DNA from: Acinetobacter variabilis
Lineage (GTDB): Bacteria > Pseudomonadota > Gammaproteobacteria > Pseudomonadales > Moraxellaceae
DNA: 64,000 nucleotides
NCBI RefSeq assembly: GCF_000369625.1
Contig: NZ_KB850113.1
Span: forward strand, 1,045,251 to 1,109,250
Direction: 5' to 3'
Both the position numbers and the translations under genes were made by a program. Positions within the stretch are counted from its first letter, which is position 1. Every line of letters begins with the position of its first letter. Below the pieces are notes generated by a model. The model searched no databases. It had not been told where the DNA came from and saw only the letters and a program-made list of their open reading frames with translations. Of the stretch, positions 55,748 through 63,913 are shown piece after piece.

Positions 55748-56860
55748 ATGATCAAACCAGTGACGGCAATGAATACACTACAGTCAAAACCTATTTCAGC
55801 ATCAGATATTGATGACGTGAATATCCAAAGCATGATTCCTTTGGTAACACCTGCTCAGTTGAAAGCAGAGTTACCTTTGACTGAAACTGCTTATCAAACC
55901 GTACTGCATGGTCGTGAAACGATTCGTAATATCCTGGATGGCAAGGATAAGCGTATTTTTGTAGTGATTGGTCCATGTTCAATTCATGATCCAGCGGCTG
56001 CGCATGAATATGCTGAACGTTTAAAAGCTTTAAGCGAAAAAGTAAAAGATAGCCTGTATATCGTAATGCGTGTTTATTTTGAAAAACCGCGTACAACTGT
56101 AGGCTGGAAAGGTCTGATCAATGACCCTGATATGAATGACTCTTTCAATATTGAGAAAGGTCTGCGTATCGGTCGTAAACTGTTACTGGAGCTGAATGAA
56201 CTTGGCCTGCCATGTGCGACAGAAGCACTGGATCCAAACTCTCCACAGTACTATCAAGATCTAATTTCATGGTCAGCGATCGGTGCACGTACTACCGAGA
56301 GCCAAACTCACCGTGAAATGTCTTCTGGCCTGTCTTCACCAGTCGGCTTCAAAAATGGTACAGACGGCGGCTTAACTGTTGCGACCAATGCAATGCAATC
56401 TGTTAAACATGGTCACAGCTTCTTGGGCCTTAACGATCAAGGTCAGGTTGCGGTGATTCGTACTTCAGGTAACCCATATGCACACGTGGTTCTACGTGGT
56501 GGTAATGGTAAACCTAACTACGATGCAGGTTCAGTTGCAGATGCTGAAGCAACTCTTGCGAAAGCCAAAGTCAGCGGCAAAATCATGATTGATGCCAGCC
56601 ACGCAAACTCGAATAAAGACCCGTACTTACAACCGCTTGTCTTAAAAAATATTACTGAACAAATTCTTGATGGAAACAAGTCAATTGTTGGTATTATGGT
56701 AGAAAGTCACCTGAAAGGTGGCCGTCAGGATATTCCTGCCAATCTTTGTGATCTGGAATATGGAAAATCAGTAACTGATGGCTGTATCGATTGGGAGACC
56801 ACAGAAAAAGTGTTGCTTGACATGCATGAGGCATTGAAGGACGTTTTACCTAATCGTTAA
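55748..56860 (+). CDS. class I DAHP synthase, second copy
   Basis: A 370-residue isozyme. VVIGPCSIHDPAAA, EKPRTTVGWKGLINDPDMNDSFNIEKG, GARTTESQTHREM, GFKNGTDGG, MIDASHANSNKD and VGIMVESHLKGGRQD are the conserved metal and PEP/E4P sites. ATG 55748 or ATG 55769 (MNTLQSKPIS) may be the start; neither has a strong ribosome site. Unlike the copy at 27340-28389, no attenuator-like leader precedes it (the gap to tauE is 106 bases). A terminator and a phosphatase-like gene follow. Feedback specificity not assigned. Confidence 0.95.
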   Translation: MIKPVTAMNTLQSKPISASDIDDVNIQSMIPLVTPAQLKAELPLTETAYQTVLHGRETIRNILDGKDKRIFVVIGPCSIHDPAAAHEYAERLKALSEKVKDSLYIVMRVYFEKPRTTVGWKGLINDPDMNDSFNIEKGLRIGRKLLLELNELGLPCATEALDPNSPQYYQDLISWSAIGARTTESQTHREMSSGLSSPVGFKNGTDGGLTVATNAMQSVKHGHSFLGLNDQGQVAVIRTSGNPYAHVVLRGGNGKPNYDAGSVADAEATLAKAKVSGKIMIDASHANSNKDPYLQPLVLKNITEQILDGNKSIVGIMVESHLKGGRQDIPANLCDLEYGKSVTDGCIDWETTEKVLLDMHEALKDVLPNR

Positions 56861-56870
56861 ACGAACTGAC

Positions 56871-56897
56871 AAACGCCATCGACAAGATGGCGTTTTC
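56871..56897 (+). terminator. terminator after the second DAHP synthase gene
   Basis: AAACGCCATC pairs with GATGGCGTTT around GACAA, then TTC. Confidence 0.85.
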
Positions 56898-56924
56898 ATT
56901 TCTGAACAAGGAAAATTTTATCTG

Positions 56925-57449
56925 ATGAATGAAATTGAAACTGCATTAAGTCAAATTGAAAATTTTCAGTTCATCCATGACCATCTGTTCAGCTCTGGTC
57001 AGCCGACAACTGAACAACTGAGGTTGATTAAAGAATACGGCGTCTCTACCGTAATCAATGTGGCATTAACAGATAGCGATCATCATCTGTTACATGAAGA
57101 TAAAATTTGTCTTGATCTTGGCTTGAACTATATCCAATTGCCCATCTCTTGGGAAACTCCCTCAGATAGTCAGTGCCTACTGGTACTGGATCTGATTGAT
57201 TATCTGGTCAAAGAACAAATGGTCTGGGTACATTGTACGCAGAATTATCATGTCAGCTGCCTGATATATCTATACCGTCAATACTATATGAATATGGATA
57301 TGCCGACTGCGCAGGAATATCTGCATCAGCTCTGGGAACCGAATGAAACCTGGACCGGTTTAATTCATGCGGTTGCCCTACAGCTGCAAGGCCGTAAAGC
57401 AACACATGAACTGGAATTATCCCTGATTCATCCCAATAACTTCGGTTGA
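56925..57449 (+). CDS. protein tyrosine phosphatase-like protein, catalytic arginine missing
   Basis: A 174-residue protein of the DUF442/dual-specificity phosphatase fold: FQFIHDHLFSSGQPTTEQLRLIKEYGVSTVINVAL is the typical opening, and WVHCTQNYHVSCLIYLYRQYY the P-loop region. The family usually reads HCxxNYRxS there, with Cys and Arg catalytic; here the Arg position is His (NYH). This may be a phosphate-binding or inactive member. Its 3' end is convergent with ispF with 2 bases between stops. Confidence 0.75.
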   Translation: MNEIETALSQIENFQFIHDHLFSSGQPTTEQLRLIKEYGVSTVINVALTDSDHHLLHEDKICLDLGLNYIQLPISWETPSDSQCLLVLDLIDYLVKEQMVWVHCTQNYHVSCLIYLYRQYYMNMDMPTAQEYLHQLWEPNETWTGLIHAVALQLQGRKATHELELSLIHPNNFG

Positions 57450-57451
57450 TG

Positions 57452-57940
57452 TTATTTGTAGTGGATGATTAGAACAGTTGCCATAGACATAATACCTTCC
57501 TGACGGCCAGTAAATCCTAATTTTTCAGTGGTTGTGGCTTTAATACTGATTTGAGTCACATCCACATCCAGTACATCGGCAATGCTCTGACGCATTTCCA
57601 GATTATGTTTAGCCAGCTTTGGACGTTCACAGGCCACCGTAATATCGGCATTATTCAGGCGATAACCACGATCCAGAATTAGCTGATAGACATGCTTTAA
57701 CAAGACCTTGCTGTCCGCACCCTTAAACTGCGGATCGGTATCCGGAAAATGTTGACCAATATCGCCCAGTGCTAAGGCACCTAATAAAGCATCACAAAGT
57801 GCATGTAAAACTACATCACCATCAGAGTGTGCTTTCAAGCCATGCGTATGTGGAATCTGAATACCTGCCAGAGTGACAAAATCACCTTCTTCAAATGCAT
57901 GTACATCCAGTCCCTGACCAATACGAATTTGTGCAATCAC
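57452..57940 (-). CDS. ispF: 2-C-methyl-D-erythritol 2,4-cyclodiphosphate synthase
   Basis: A 162-residue enzyme of the non-mevalonate isoprenoid pathway, a zinc trimer. [12 protein letters not shown] (Asp and His zinc ligands), [30 protein letters not shown], and [17 protein letters not shown] are the complete family motifs. GTG 57940 is the start with AAGGATATAAAA upstream. ispD is not adjacent here. Confidence 0.96.
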   Translation of the reverse strand: MIAQIRIGQGLDVHAFEEGDFVTLAGIQIPHTHGLKAHSDGDVVLHALCDALLGALALGDIGQHFPDTDPQFKGADSKVLLKHVYQLILDRGYRLNNADITVACERPKLAKHNLEMRQSIADVLDVDVTQISIKATTTEKLGFTGRQEGIMSMATVLIIHYK

Positions 57941-58039
57941 TTTTATATCCTTTAGAAATAACTGATTGAAATCTTGTACACGACGTTTCTATTTCGCTAT
58001 AGTTAGACCTAGCGTAACACAGTGAAAGTATAAGCGATC

Positions 58040-58693
58040 ATGCTACTGAAAACTGATATAAATATGATGAAAATAATGGGACTTTTACTCGGGACAGGCC
58101 TTTTTGCTAGCAGCATTCATGCTGAATCGCTGGACTGTAGCAGTCATCATAACAATAACGCAGCCATGAAAAAGATCTGCTCAGCCTCTCTAGCTGAACC
58201 GCGTGAAAAACTGACAGATCAATATTTTACCGCTTTTCTGATTACAGATGCACCTGTTCGCTTGTTGCAAGATACCCAGCAACTATGGAGCACACGCTTA
58301 CAGCAATGTAAAACGCTGGACTGCTTTAAACAGCAATTTGACCAGCGTCTGGATGACCTCAATATTTATATTTCTTTGAATCAGAGCCTGACTCAGCACT
58401 ATCTGAAGTTTGAACAGGGCCAAATGGCCAAACAGCCGATTCATCTCAAGATTCATCAGCTGACGAAAGACCGCATCAAGATTGAAGGGGTCGCCTACCG
58501 TAATCCGAATAATCGTGCAGAAACCCAGACCATTCCTTTTCTGGCTTATACCACGACGGAAACTAAAAGCCAGATTACGGATAATGAGCATGACTGCAAA
58601 TATAACTTTAATTATAGCAAGGCAATCTTGACGGTCAGTACTGAACAAAAAGGCTGCGAGCGCTTTAGTGGTATTTATCGTTTATATGATTAA
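58040..58693 (+). CDS. secreted hypothetical protein
   Basis: A 209- or 217-residue protein. ATG 58064 (MMKIMGLLLGTGLFASSIHA) gives a clean Sec signal with cleavage after IHA; ATG 58040 adds eight residues. The mature part starts ESLDCSSHH and contains several cysteines (C33-like LDC, KKIC, QQC, LDC, HDC, KGC) that could pair in the periplasm. The N-terminal LDCSSHHNNNAAMKKIC segment faintly recalls LprI/DUF1311-type domains. No function assigned. Confidence 0.7.
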   Translation: MLLKTDINMMKIMGLLLGTGLFASSIHAESLDCSSHHNNNAAMKKICSASLAEPREKLTDQYFTAFLITDAPVRLLQDTQQLWSTRLQQCKTLDCFKQQFDQRLDDLNIYISLNQSLTQHYLKFEQGQMAKQPIHLKIHQLTKDRIKIEGVAYRNPNNRAETQTIPFLAYTTTETKSQITDNEHDCKYNFNYSKAILTVSTEQKGCERFSGIYRLYD

Positions 58694-58736
58694 ACAGCTG
58701 ACCTTTATTTTTATCTATCAATGTCCTAAATATATA

Positions 58737-59837
58737 TAGGACTTACGCACTATTATTTATAGATTCTCTGTGGTAGCAGATGATTTTTATCGAGAATAAA
58801 GTCATCAATGAAGTTTTTGATAACTGGTCTAAATAATTTCTTCTGCCAACGATATACATTTTCAAAGATCCGCTCAAACTGGTTCTTTTGTATCTCAACG
58901 TAGGCCATCAAGGCTGAAAAAATATGATTCAAAATCAGTTTAGATCGTCTTACTTGAAACTTTTCAATATGACAAACCTGTTTAATCACCCGGTGATATT
59001 GCTCTATTTTCCAATGACTTGAATGTAATTCATGAAAACCCTCAAAGGACAATAAATCATCTTCATCTTGATGCACAATATAAAACCTCTGCTGTTCTTT
59101 TAACTGAGTCTTAAATAATTGTACAAAGCCAAAATCTTTGAGCCAGACCACTTGACCCTGATGGAAATCTGGCAATAAACGCAGTTGAAACCATTGTCCT
59201 TTTTCTGGGGAAACCTTACGGTTACAGTCGATACCAAACATAAATCGAATACCATATTTTCTTATGGTTTTTAGATTTCCAGTCGATGAATACCAACTAT
59301 CACCTGTAATAAATTGAATCTTTGCACCCCAACTGAGTACTTCACTTAACATATCCATAAAGTAATCATTCTTGGTTTTACTTTCAGATTTGTCATAAAT
59401 TCGGAAATTAATTGGAATATTTTGACCATTTTGATCTGTCGCATACAAGGTAATGAGATTAATACCCTTGACGGATCGGTGGTGTTTGCCTGACCAAAAA
59501 TAGCTAACCAAGTCCATATGTTGACTATATGGTTTATCTAAAACAGTATCATCAATACTGACTATAAGTTTATTATTATCAATATGTTGAATTGATTCTT
59601 GATATAGGTCGTGAGGTGTGTAGTCTTCACGCTCTAGAAAGCGATTTACACTATCATGCGAGATATTATAAGTCTCGGCAAGTTGTGTGCAGCTAATAGA
59701 GTTCGGTTCTGTCATGAGAAAGCCCATATAAATGGGTAATGTACAAGTTGCTGTAGAAGCATGTTTAATTCGTCTAATCACAGATACTTTATAAAGTATT
59801 TTAATACTTTTTTGAATCCGTCAATGCGTAAGTCCTA
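58737..59837 (-). mobile_element. ISAba11-like IS701-family insertion sequence, 1101 bp, complete
   Basis: Ends TAGGACTTACGCA (58737-58749) and its complement TGCGTAAGTCCTA (59825-59837) form a perfect 13-bp inverted repeat. The 5-bp direct repeat ATATA flanks it at 58732-58736 and 59838-59842. The length, inverted-repeat size and duplication size match what I recall of ISAba11 (IS701 family). One intact transposase gene is inside. Insertion is between the secreted-protein gene and the riboswitch-controlled oxidase, downstream of both, so no gene is broken. Confidence 0.92.
58753..59781 (-). CDS. IS701-family transposase
   Basis: A DDE transposase of up to 342 residues. Landmarks: LIVSIDDTVLDKPYS (first Asp), QFITGDSWYSS (second Asp), and a WKIEQYHRVIKQVCHIEKFQ motif with the Glu, as in IS4/IS701 YxxR-type regions. 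GTG 59781 is the longest start; ATG 59727 and 59715 are alternatives. No frameshift is seen, so the element looks active. Confidence 0.92.
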   Translation of the reverse strand: MIRRIKHASTATCTLPIYMGFLMTEPNSISCTQLAETYNISHDSVNRFLEREDYTPHDLYQESIQHIDNNKLIVSIDDTVLDKPYSQHMDLVSYFWSGKHHRSVKGINLITLYATDQNGQNIPINFRIYDKSESKTKNDYFMDMLSEVLSWGAKIQFITGDSWYSSTGNLKTIRKYGIRFMFGIDCNRKVSPEKGQWFQLRLLPDFHQGQVVWLKDFGFVQLFKTQLKEQQRFYIVHQDEDDLLSFEGFHELHSSHWKIEQYHRVIKQVCHIEKFQVRRSKLILNHIFSALMAYVEIQKNQFERIFENVYRWQKKLFRPVIKNFIDDFILDKNHLLPQRIYK

Positions 59838-59859
59838 ATATATTTAAAAATTTAAACTA

Positions 59860-59890
59860 AAAACTCCCTCTCCTTATAGGAGAGGTTTTT
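59860..59890. terminator. hairpin beside the ISAba11-like element
   Basis: CCTCTCC pairs with GGAGAGG around TTATA, followed by a T run on the plus strand and A run before it. Probably the old terminator of the secreted-protein gene, displaced by the IS. Confidence 0.6.
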
Positions 59891-59968
59891 ATAAAGATTC
59901 ACGTCACCTTATTCTTGTTCCTCAGGTAGAAGGAGCTTAATGAATAAACAATTATTTTTTGAGCTTTA

Positions 59969-59993
59969 AAATAGCCCGCAAACGGGCTATTTA
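59969..59993 (-). terminator. terminator after the D-amino-acid-dehydrogenase-like gene
   Basis: AAATAGCCCG pairs with CGGGCTATTT around CAAA; the minus strand continues TTTAAAG. Confidence 0.8.
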
Positions 59994-59994
59994 C

Positions 59995-61239
59995 TTAGGC
60001 CGGATAATGCTGAGCTATTTCTTGGCTAATCATAGCTGCGGTTGCCGCTGATAATGTCCAGCCCAAGTGTCCATGACCGGTATTATAAAAGACACGTTCC
60101 TGTCTACCACGGCACACTACAGGCATCATATTCGGCATCATGGGACGCAGACCTGCCCACGGCACCACATGTTCAGTACACAGATCGAAATTGCGTTGTG
60201 TCCAGTCAATTAAAGGCTGAATCCGGTCAACACGAATATCGCGATTATAACCATTAAATTCCGCGGTTCCTGCAACACGTAAGCGGTCTTTACCTAAACG
60301 TGACAAGACGATCTTGGCACTCTCATCTAGCAGACTGACCCAAGGAGCATTTTGCTGACTTTGCTCATCATTGAGCTTTACCGTAATTGAATAGCCTTTC
60401 ACCGGGTAGACATTCACTCGCTCACCCAACAGATCTGCCAACTGATAACTGCTGACACCAGCACATACTACAATGGCATCTGCCTGAATCTCGAGCACAT
60501 CTTCAGCATCGGCACGCACATTTTCAGGGCTGGACCTGCATTTAACTGTAATCTGCTGTGCCTGGTGATCGACTGCAAATACATCCTGACCAAATTCGAA
60601 TTTCACCCCTTTTTTCATACAGGCATTTGCCAGTCCGGTACTGAATTTATGAATATCTCCAGTCGCATCACTTTGGCAATAAAACCCGGCGTAGTAATCT
60701 CCAGTTAATGCAGGTTCAATCTGCTTGATTTCTTCATTTGTAATTGCATTACGTTCTAGACCACCACTACATAGGAGATCATTGACATTAATTGCGACAT
60801 CATAATCAGCTTTATTATGGTAGAAATGTAGAATTCCGCGCTTTTCCAGATCAAAATCAATCTGCTCAATTTCGGCAATTTCAAACAGGCGTTTTCTGGC
60901 CAGTAGCGCGAGTCTTACCGTTTGCCGGGTATTGGTTTCATAGTTTTTAATATGACCTAGAAATTCCATCAGCCAGCTATATTTATGCAGATTAAAAGAA
61001 GGATTGAGCAATAGTGGCGCGGTTTTTTGTGACATCCATTTGATGCCTTTCAATACAGTGGCTTTTTGATTCCAGACTTCTGCATTACAGGCAGAAAGTT
61101 GTCCGCCATTGGCAAAGGATGTTTCCATCGCGGGATAAAGATGACGGTCGACCACCGTGACCTGATAACCGAGTAAAGCGAGCTCATAAGCTGTTGTTAC
61201 ACCGGTAATGCCTGCCCCCACCACAATAACATGACGCAT
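59995..61239 (-). CDS. FAD-dependent amino acid oxidase/dehydrogenase (DadA-like), glycine-riboswitch controlled
   Basis: A 414-residue flavoprotein of the DAO superfamily. ATG 61239 has AAGGAGAGG in front; a GTG two codons earlier is less likely. VIVVGAGITGVTTAYELALLGYQVTVVDR is the FAD dinucleotide-binding motif, ETSFANGGQLSACNAE the DadA-type block, and WAGLRPMMPNMMPVV...YNTGHGHLGWTLSAATA the C-terminal FAD site. DadA oxidises D-amino acids. The tandem glycine riboswitch directly upstream suggests glycine (or a close relative) is the relevant substrate or inducer. No racemase gene (dadX) is adjacent. Confidence 0.9.
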   Translation of the reverse strand: MRHVIVVGAGITGVTTAYELALLGYQVTVVDRHLYPAMETSFANGGQLSACNAEVWNQKATVLKGIKWMSQKTAPLLLNPSFNLHKYSWLMEFLGHIKNYETNTRQTVRLALLARKRLFEIAEIEQIDFDLEKRGILHFYHNKADYDVAINVNDLLCSGGLERNAITNEEIKQIEPALTGDYYAGFYCQSDATGDIHKFSTGLANACMKKGVKFEFGQDVFAVDHQAQQITVKCRSSPENVRADAEDVLEIQADAIVVCAGVSSYQLADLLGERVNVYPVKGYSITVKLNDEQSQQNAPWVSLLDESAKIVLSRLGKDRLRVAGTAEFNGYNRDIRVDRIQPLIDWTQRNFDLCTEHVVPWAGLRPMMPNMMPVVCRGRQERVFYNTGHGHLGWTLSAATAAMISQEIAQHYPA

Positions 61240-61271
61240 AGACACCTCTCCTTAATATGTGATGTCTTTCC

Positions 61272-61462
61272 CATCTGTCATGTGTACCTGAGAGCATCGG
61301 TGACTGCATCATAACTGTATGCAGCAACCTTCCCCCTTCGGTGAGTGATTCAACACTTCTCTCCAGAGTTTAATATATTATTGCAGTCCTTTTGCCTGAG
61401 AGTTTCCTGGGACCTTGCTCCTTCGGCGAATGCAGTAGCATTTCTCTCCTGCAATAATATTT
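61272..61462 (-). ncRNA. tandem glycine riboswitch (two aptamers)
   Basis: Read on the minus strand. Aptamer 1 (about 61462-61376) has an 11-bp P1 stem, TATTATTGCAG with CTGCAATAATA, then GGAGAGAAATG, GCCGAAGGAGCAAGGT and ACTCTCAGGCAAAAGGAC. Aptamer 2 (about 61370-61274) has GGAGAGAAGTG, CACCGAAGGGGGAAGGT and GCTCTCAGGTACA. GGAGAG...CCGAAGG...CTCTCAGG twice in a row is the glycine riboswitch (gcvT element) consensus, and the 11-base linker is typical. The downstream ribosome site AAGGAGAGG repeats the GGAGAG of the aptamers and can pair with CTCTC or be closed in a GACATC/GGTGTC hairpin, so translational control is plausible. Confidence 0.92.
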
Positions 61463-61753
61463 TTATTATCCTGAGCAATTTATATACCATCTTATCGGGG
61501 ACTACAGTTTTTTATTTATGTTAATTCACGTGATTTAAGTGGTAACAACACTTTCAATAAATTTAGAAGAAATAACACTATCTATTTCAAATGAGTTTTA
61601 AGATTTTAATTTGGTTTTTTGCCTCATTTTTCTACGTCATGCTCCAATAAAAAGCATTTAAGAAAAGCAATAAAGTTAATATTTTCTTAGGCTATTTACG
61701 AGATTGGTTTACCAGAAAACTCTCAATATATGACTGGCTTTCAGAGCCTAAAA
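61463..61753. other. gap between the riboswitch and the AEC carrier gene
   Basis: It holds the promoter of the riboswitch transcript and one CTTAGGCTATTTACGAGAT repeat copy at 61686-61704. No gene seen. Confidence 0.4.
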
Positions 61754-62674
61754 TTAAATTAACCAGGAAAGAATTAACATGAGAGATCCAGCCGCGACTA
61801 CCGTTTGCATACTGATAATACTGGCCATGAACTGGCTATCTCCTCCATAGACACGCGTCAGCACATAAGAAGCTGAAGCTGTAGGTAAAGCAAAAAACAA
61901 CACCAGTACCTGTGTGGTTAAAGGATCAATATCAAATAATTGGCAGACAAAGAACGCAGCGAGCGGCATTCCCAATAAACGTCCGAAAGTCGCCAGGCCC
62001 AATGGGAAGATATCCCGCTGGAAGCCTTGGAATTTTAAAGCAGCCCCCACACACATCAAACCAAGCGGCAAACTGCATAAGGCAATCTGTTTTAGGAATA
62101 ATTCAAACCCGGCCCAGAGTGATAAGCCTGAAAGATTAAATAGGCCACCCACAAGAGAACCTAGAATTAAAGGATTCTTTAACAGATCAACCAGAATTTT
62201 GAAGATCTGCATATCTGAACTACGAGTAAATGCAAGTACAGATAAAATATTGACCAGTGGAATACACAACACCATCACTACGGCGAAAATGGTCATGCCC
62301 TGCTGATGAAATAAGGCATTCACTGCTGCAAGGCCGATATAGGTGTTAAAGCGCAGAAGTGCCTGCACATAGACCCCAAAACGTGCATAGCCAATCTGAT
62401 AAATCTTGCGCAGTACATATAGCGCAATACTGACCACCGTCATAAGGCTAAAGATCACCAGAATCACATCTTTAATGACTGCCATTTCAATCTTGGCTAC
62501 GGCCAGATTTAAAAACAGCATAACTGGAAACAGGACAAAATAATTGAGTTTTTCTGCCCCATGCCAGAAACTATCTTCCAGCCATTTCCTTTGTTTTAAT
62601 ACATAGCCCAAAGTAATCAGGCCAATAAGCGGAAACAGTACAGTGAAGATAGTCTGAAACATTGAACAACTCAT
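61754..62674 (-). CDS. AEC-family transporter (auxin efflux carrier-like)
   Basis: A 306-residue membrane protein with about ten helices in two inverted halves. PLIGLITLGYVLKQRKWL opens it, VPLVNILSVLAF-type and PLGLMCVGAALKFQG segments mark the crossover regions, and AFALPTASASYVLTRVYGGD-like sequence (FFALPTASASYVL) is the second-half conserved block. Members carry malonate, malate or amino acids; substrate unknown. ATG 62674 is used; ATG 62662 is possible. Confidence 0.87.
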   Translation of the reverse strand: MSCSMFQTIFTVLFPLIGLITLGYVLKQRKWLEDSFWHGAEKLNYFVLFPVMLFLNLAVAKIEMAVIKDVILVIFSLMTVVSIALYVLRKIYQIGYARFGVYVQALLRFNTYIGLAAVNALFHQQGMTIFAVVMVLCIPLVNILSVLAFTRSSDMQIFKILVDLLKNPLILGSLVGGLFNLSGLSLWAGFELFLKQIALCSLPLGLMCVGAALKFQGFQRDIFPLGLATFGRLLGMPLAAFFVCQLFDIDPLTTQVLVLFFALPTASASYVLTRVYGGDSQFMASIISMQTVVAAGSLMLILSWLI

Positions 62675-62822
62675 GATATGGGTTTTGCGGCAATCGCATC
62701 CAATTCAATTGCCTATCAATGAGCAAGAATACAACAACCGGCTCATTTCAGGATAAAAATAGTGGAAAATTCAATGGATAATAAATAAAAAACACTTTGG
62801 CTGGCTTTAATTAAAATATGCT

Positions 62823-63222
62823 TTAAATCCAACTTTCATCTTTTGCAACATTTAGTGCATCATTTTTTAGTCTTTCAAGCTCCTCATAAACCTTTGCATC
62901 AAGCTTCGGACGGGCTTTTTCAAACTTAACTTTTAACAAATCTAGGCTTCTTAAGAGCATCCTAAAAATGAGTCTCTCACGGCCTAAATCATCTGTTGCC
63001 TTAAAATTTGTTGGATCAATCCTTAAAACGGAAATCCATATTTCTACGCTTAAATGAATAAAAAATACGTTCATCAAAACTATCATTTCCCATCATAATT
63101 TCAATGCACTTCCATTTATCTATCGGAATATCATACGACTTATTTTGTAGTTGAGCATTTAAGGCATTTTCTACTGTGTTACGTGCTTTATTTTCGAGAT
63201 CAAGATGATCTTCTGTTAACAC
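62823..63222 (-). pseudogene. decayed immunity protein-like gene (Imm44-like), frameshifted
   Basis: Two overlapping frames read as one protein: VLTEDHLDLENKARNTVENALNAQ... ending MDFRFKD-stop, and, one frame away, LRIDPTNFKATDDLGRERLIFRMLLRSLDLL...NVAKDESWI. Removing one T from the TTTT run (63025-63028 on the plus strand) gives MDFRLRIDPTNF and a 132-residue product; the span is 400 bases, 133 codons plus one. VWLSAELSREV is encoded in frame upstream of the GTG at 63222 but has no start codon, so the 5' end may be damaged too. The pattern W-L-S-A-E...MDFRLRID...LIFRMLLRSL resembles Imm44-type toxin-immunity proteins as I remember them; family assignment is tentative. No toxin gene is nearby. 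Confidence 0.6.
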
Positions 63223-63318
63223 TTCCCTACTTAATTCAGCACTTAACCATACTTCTATTCATATATTCATACATCCTGTTATTATTCTTATTAAACACAC
63301 TTAGAATCAAAAATAGAT

Positions 63319-63849
63319 TCAAATAACTTCATAAATCTTTTCGAGACTCTTTTCTAAAATCACCAGATTTAAATCTACTAAAGGTTGTCCAGCATCTGCA
63401 TCCAGTGGATAACTCTCTGTTTTGCCGGTTTGGTGATAACTACAACGCTCATAATACGCGATTAATTCAATGCGAACATTAAGAACAGACATTCTAAGTT
63501 TTTTGAAAGGTATTTTTTCTCTAGAGTATTGCTCAGCGAAATCTAACAATATTCGACCATAACCTGAATTTTGCCGGACTGGGTAAATAGCAAAACTGCC
63601 GATTTCAAAACAATCTGGCAAGTGTGTCACACCAATGCAACCCACCAGTTGGTCATCATTTTCCAAAACATAAAGTTCAAAATCAGATCGTGTTAAAAGC
63701 TCACTTAACTGAGCCTCATTAATTCGATCACCTGAAACAATGCCATGTTCATGCGTCCAGCCCAAATTAGATCGATAAGCTGTATTAATCAACTTAACAA
63801 TGCCTTGAATGTCCGTAGGTTGGGGTAAACAAATATTGTTATTTTTCAT
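63319..63849 (-). CDS. GNAT-family N-acetyltransferase
   Basis: A 176-residue acetyltransferase. LYVLENDDQLVGCIGVTHL is the beta4 region, and FAIYPVRQNSGYGRILLDFAEQYSREK the acetyl-CoA-binding motif (Q/RxxGxG/A type, here QNSGYG). The C-terminal ELIAYYERCSYHQTG is the usual last block. Acceptor unknown. Confidence 0.88.
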   Translation of the reverse strand: MKNNNICLPQPTDIQGIVKLINTAYRSNLGWTHEHGIVSGDRINEAQLSELLTRSDFELYVLENDDQLVGCIGVTHLPDCFEIGSFAIYPVRQNSGYGRILLDFAEQYSREKIPFKKLRMSVLNVRIELIAYYERCSYHQTGKTESYPLDADAGQPLVDLNLVILEKSLEKIYEVI

Positions 63850-63861
63850 TTTATAAATATG

Positions 63862-63890
63862 AAAAAGTCAGACCGAAGTCTGACTTTAAT
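63862..63890. terminator. terminator between the last two genes
   Basis: AAAGTCAGAC pairs with GTCTGACTTT around CGAA, flanked by A and T runs. Confidence 0.85.
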
Positions 63891-63913
63891 TTCATTTAAT
63901 TCTATAAAGCAAA

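Noticed and set aside
55642-55769. Attenuator upstream of the second DAHP synthase gene
   Set aside because: The short leader has no aromatic-codon-rich frame and no terminator/antiterminator pair.
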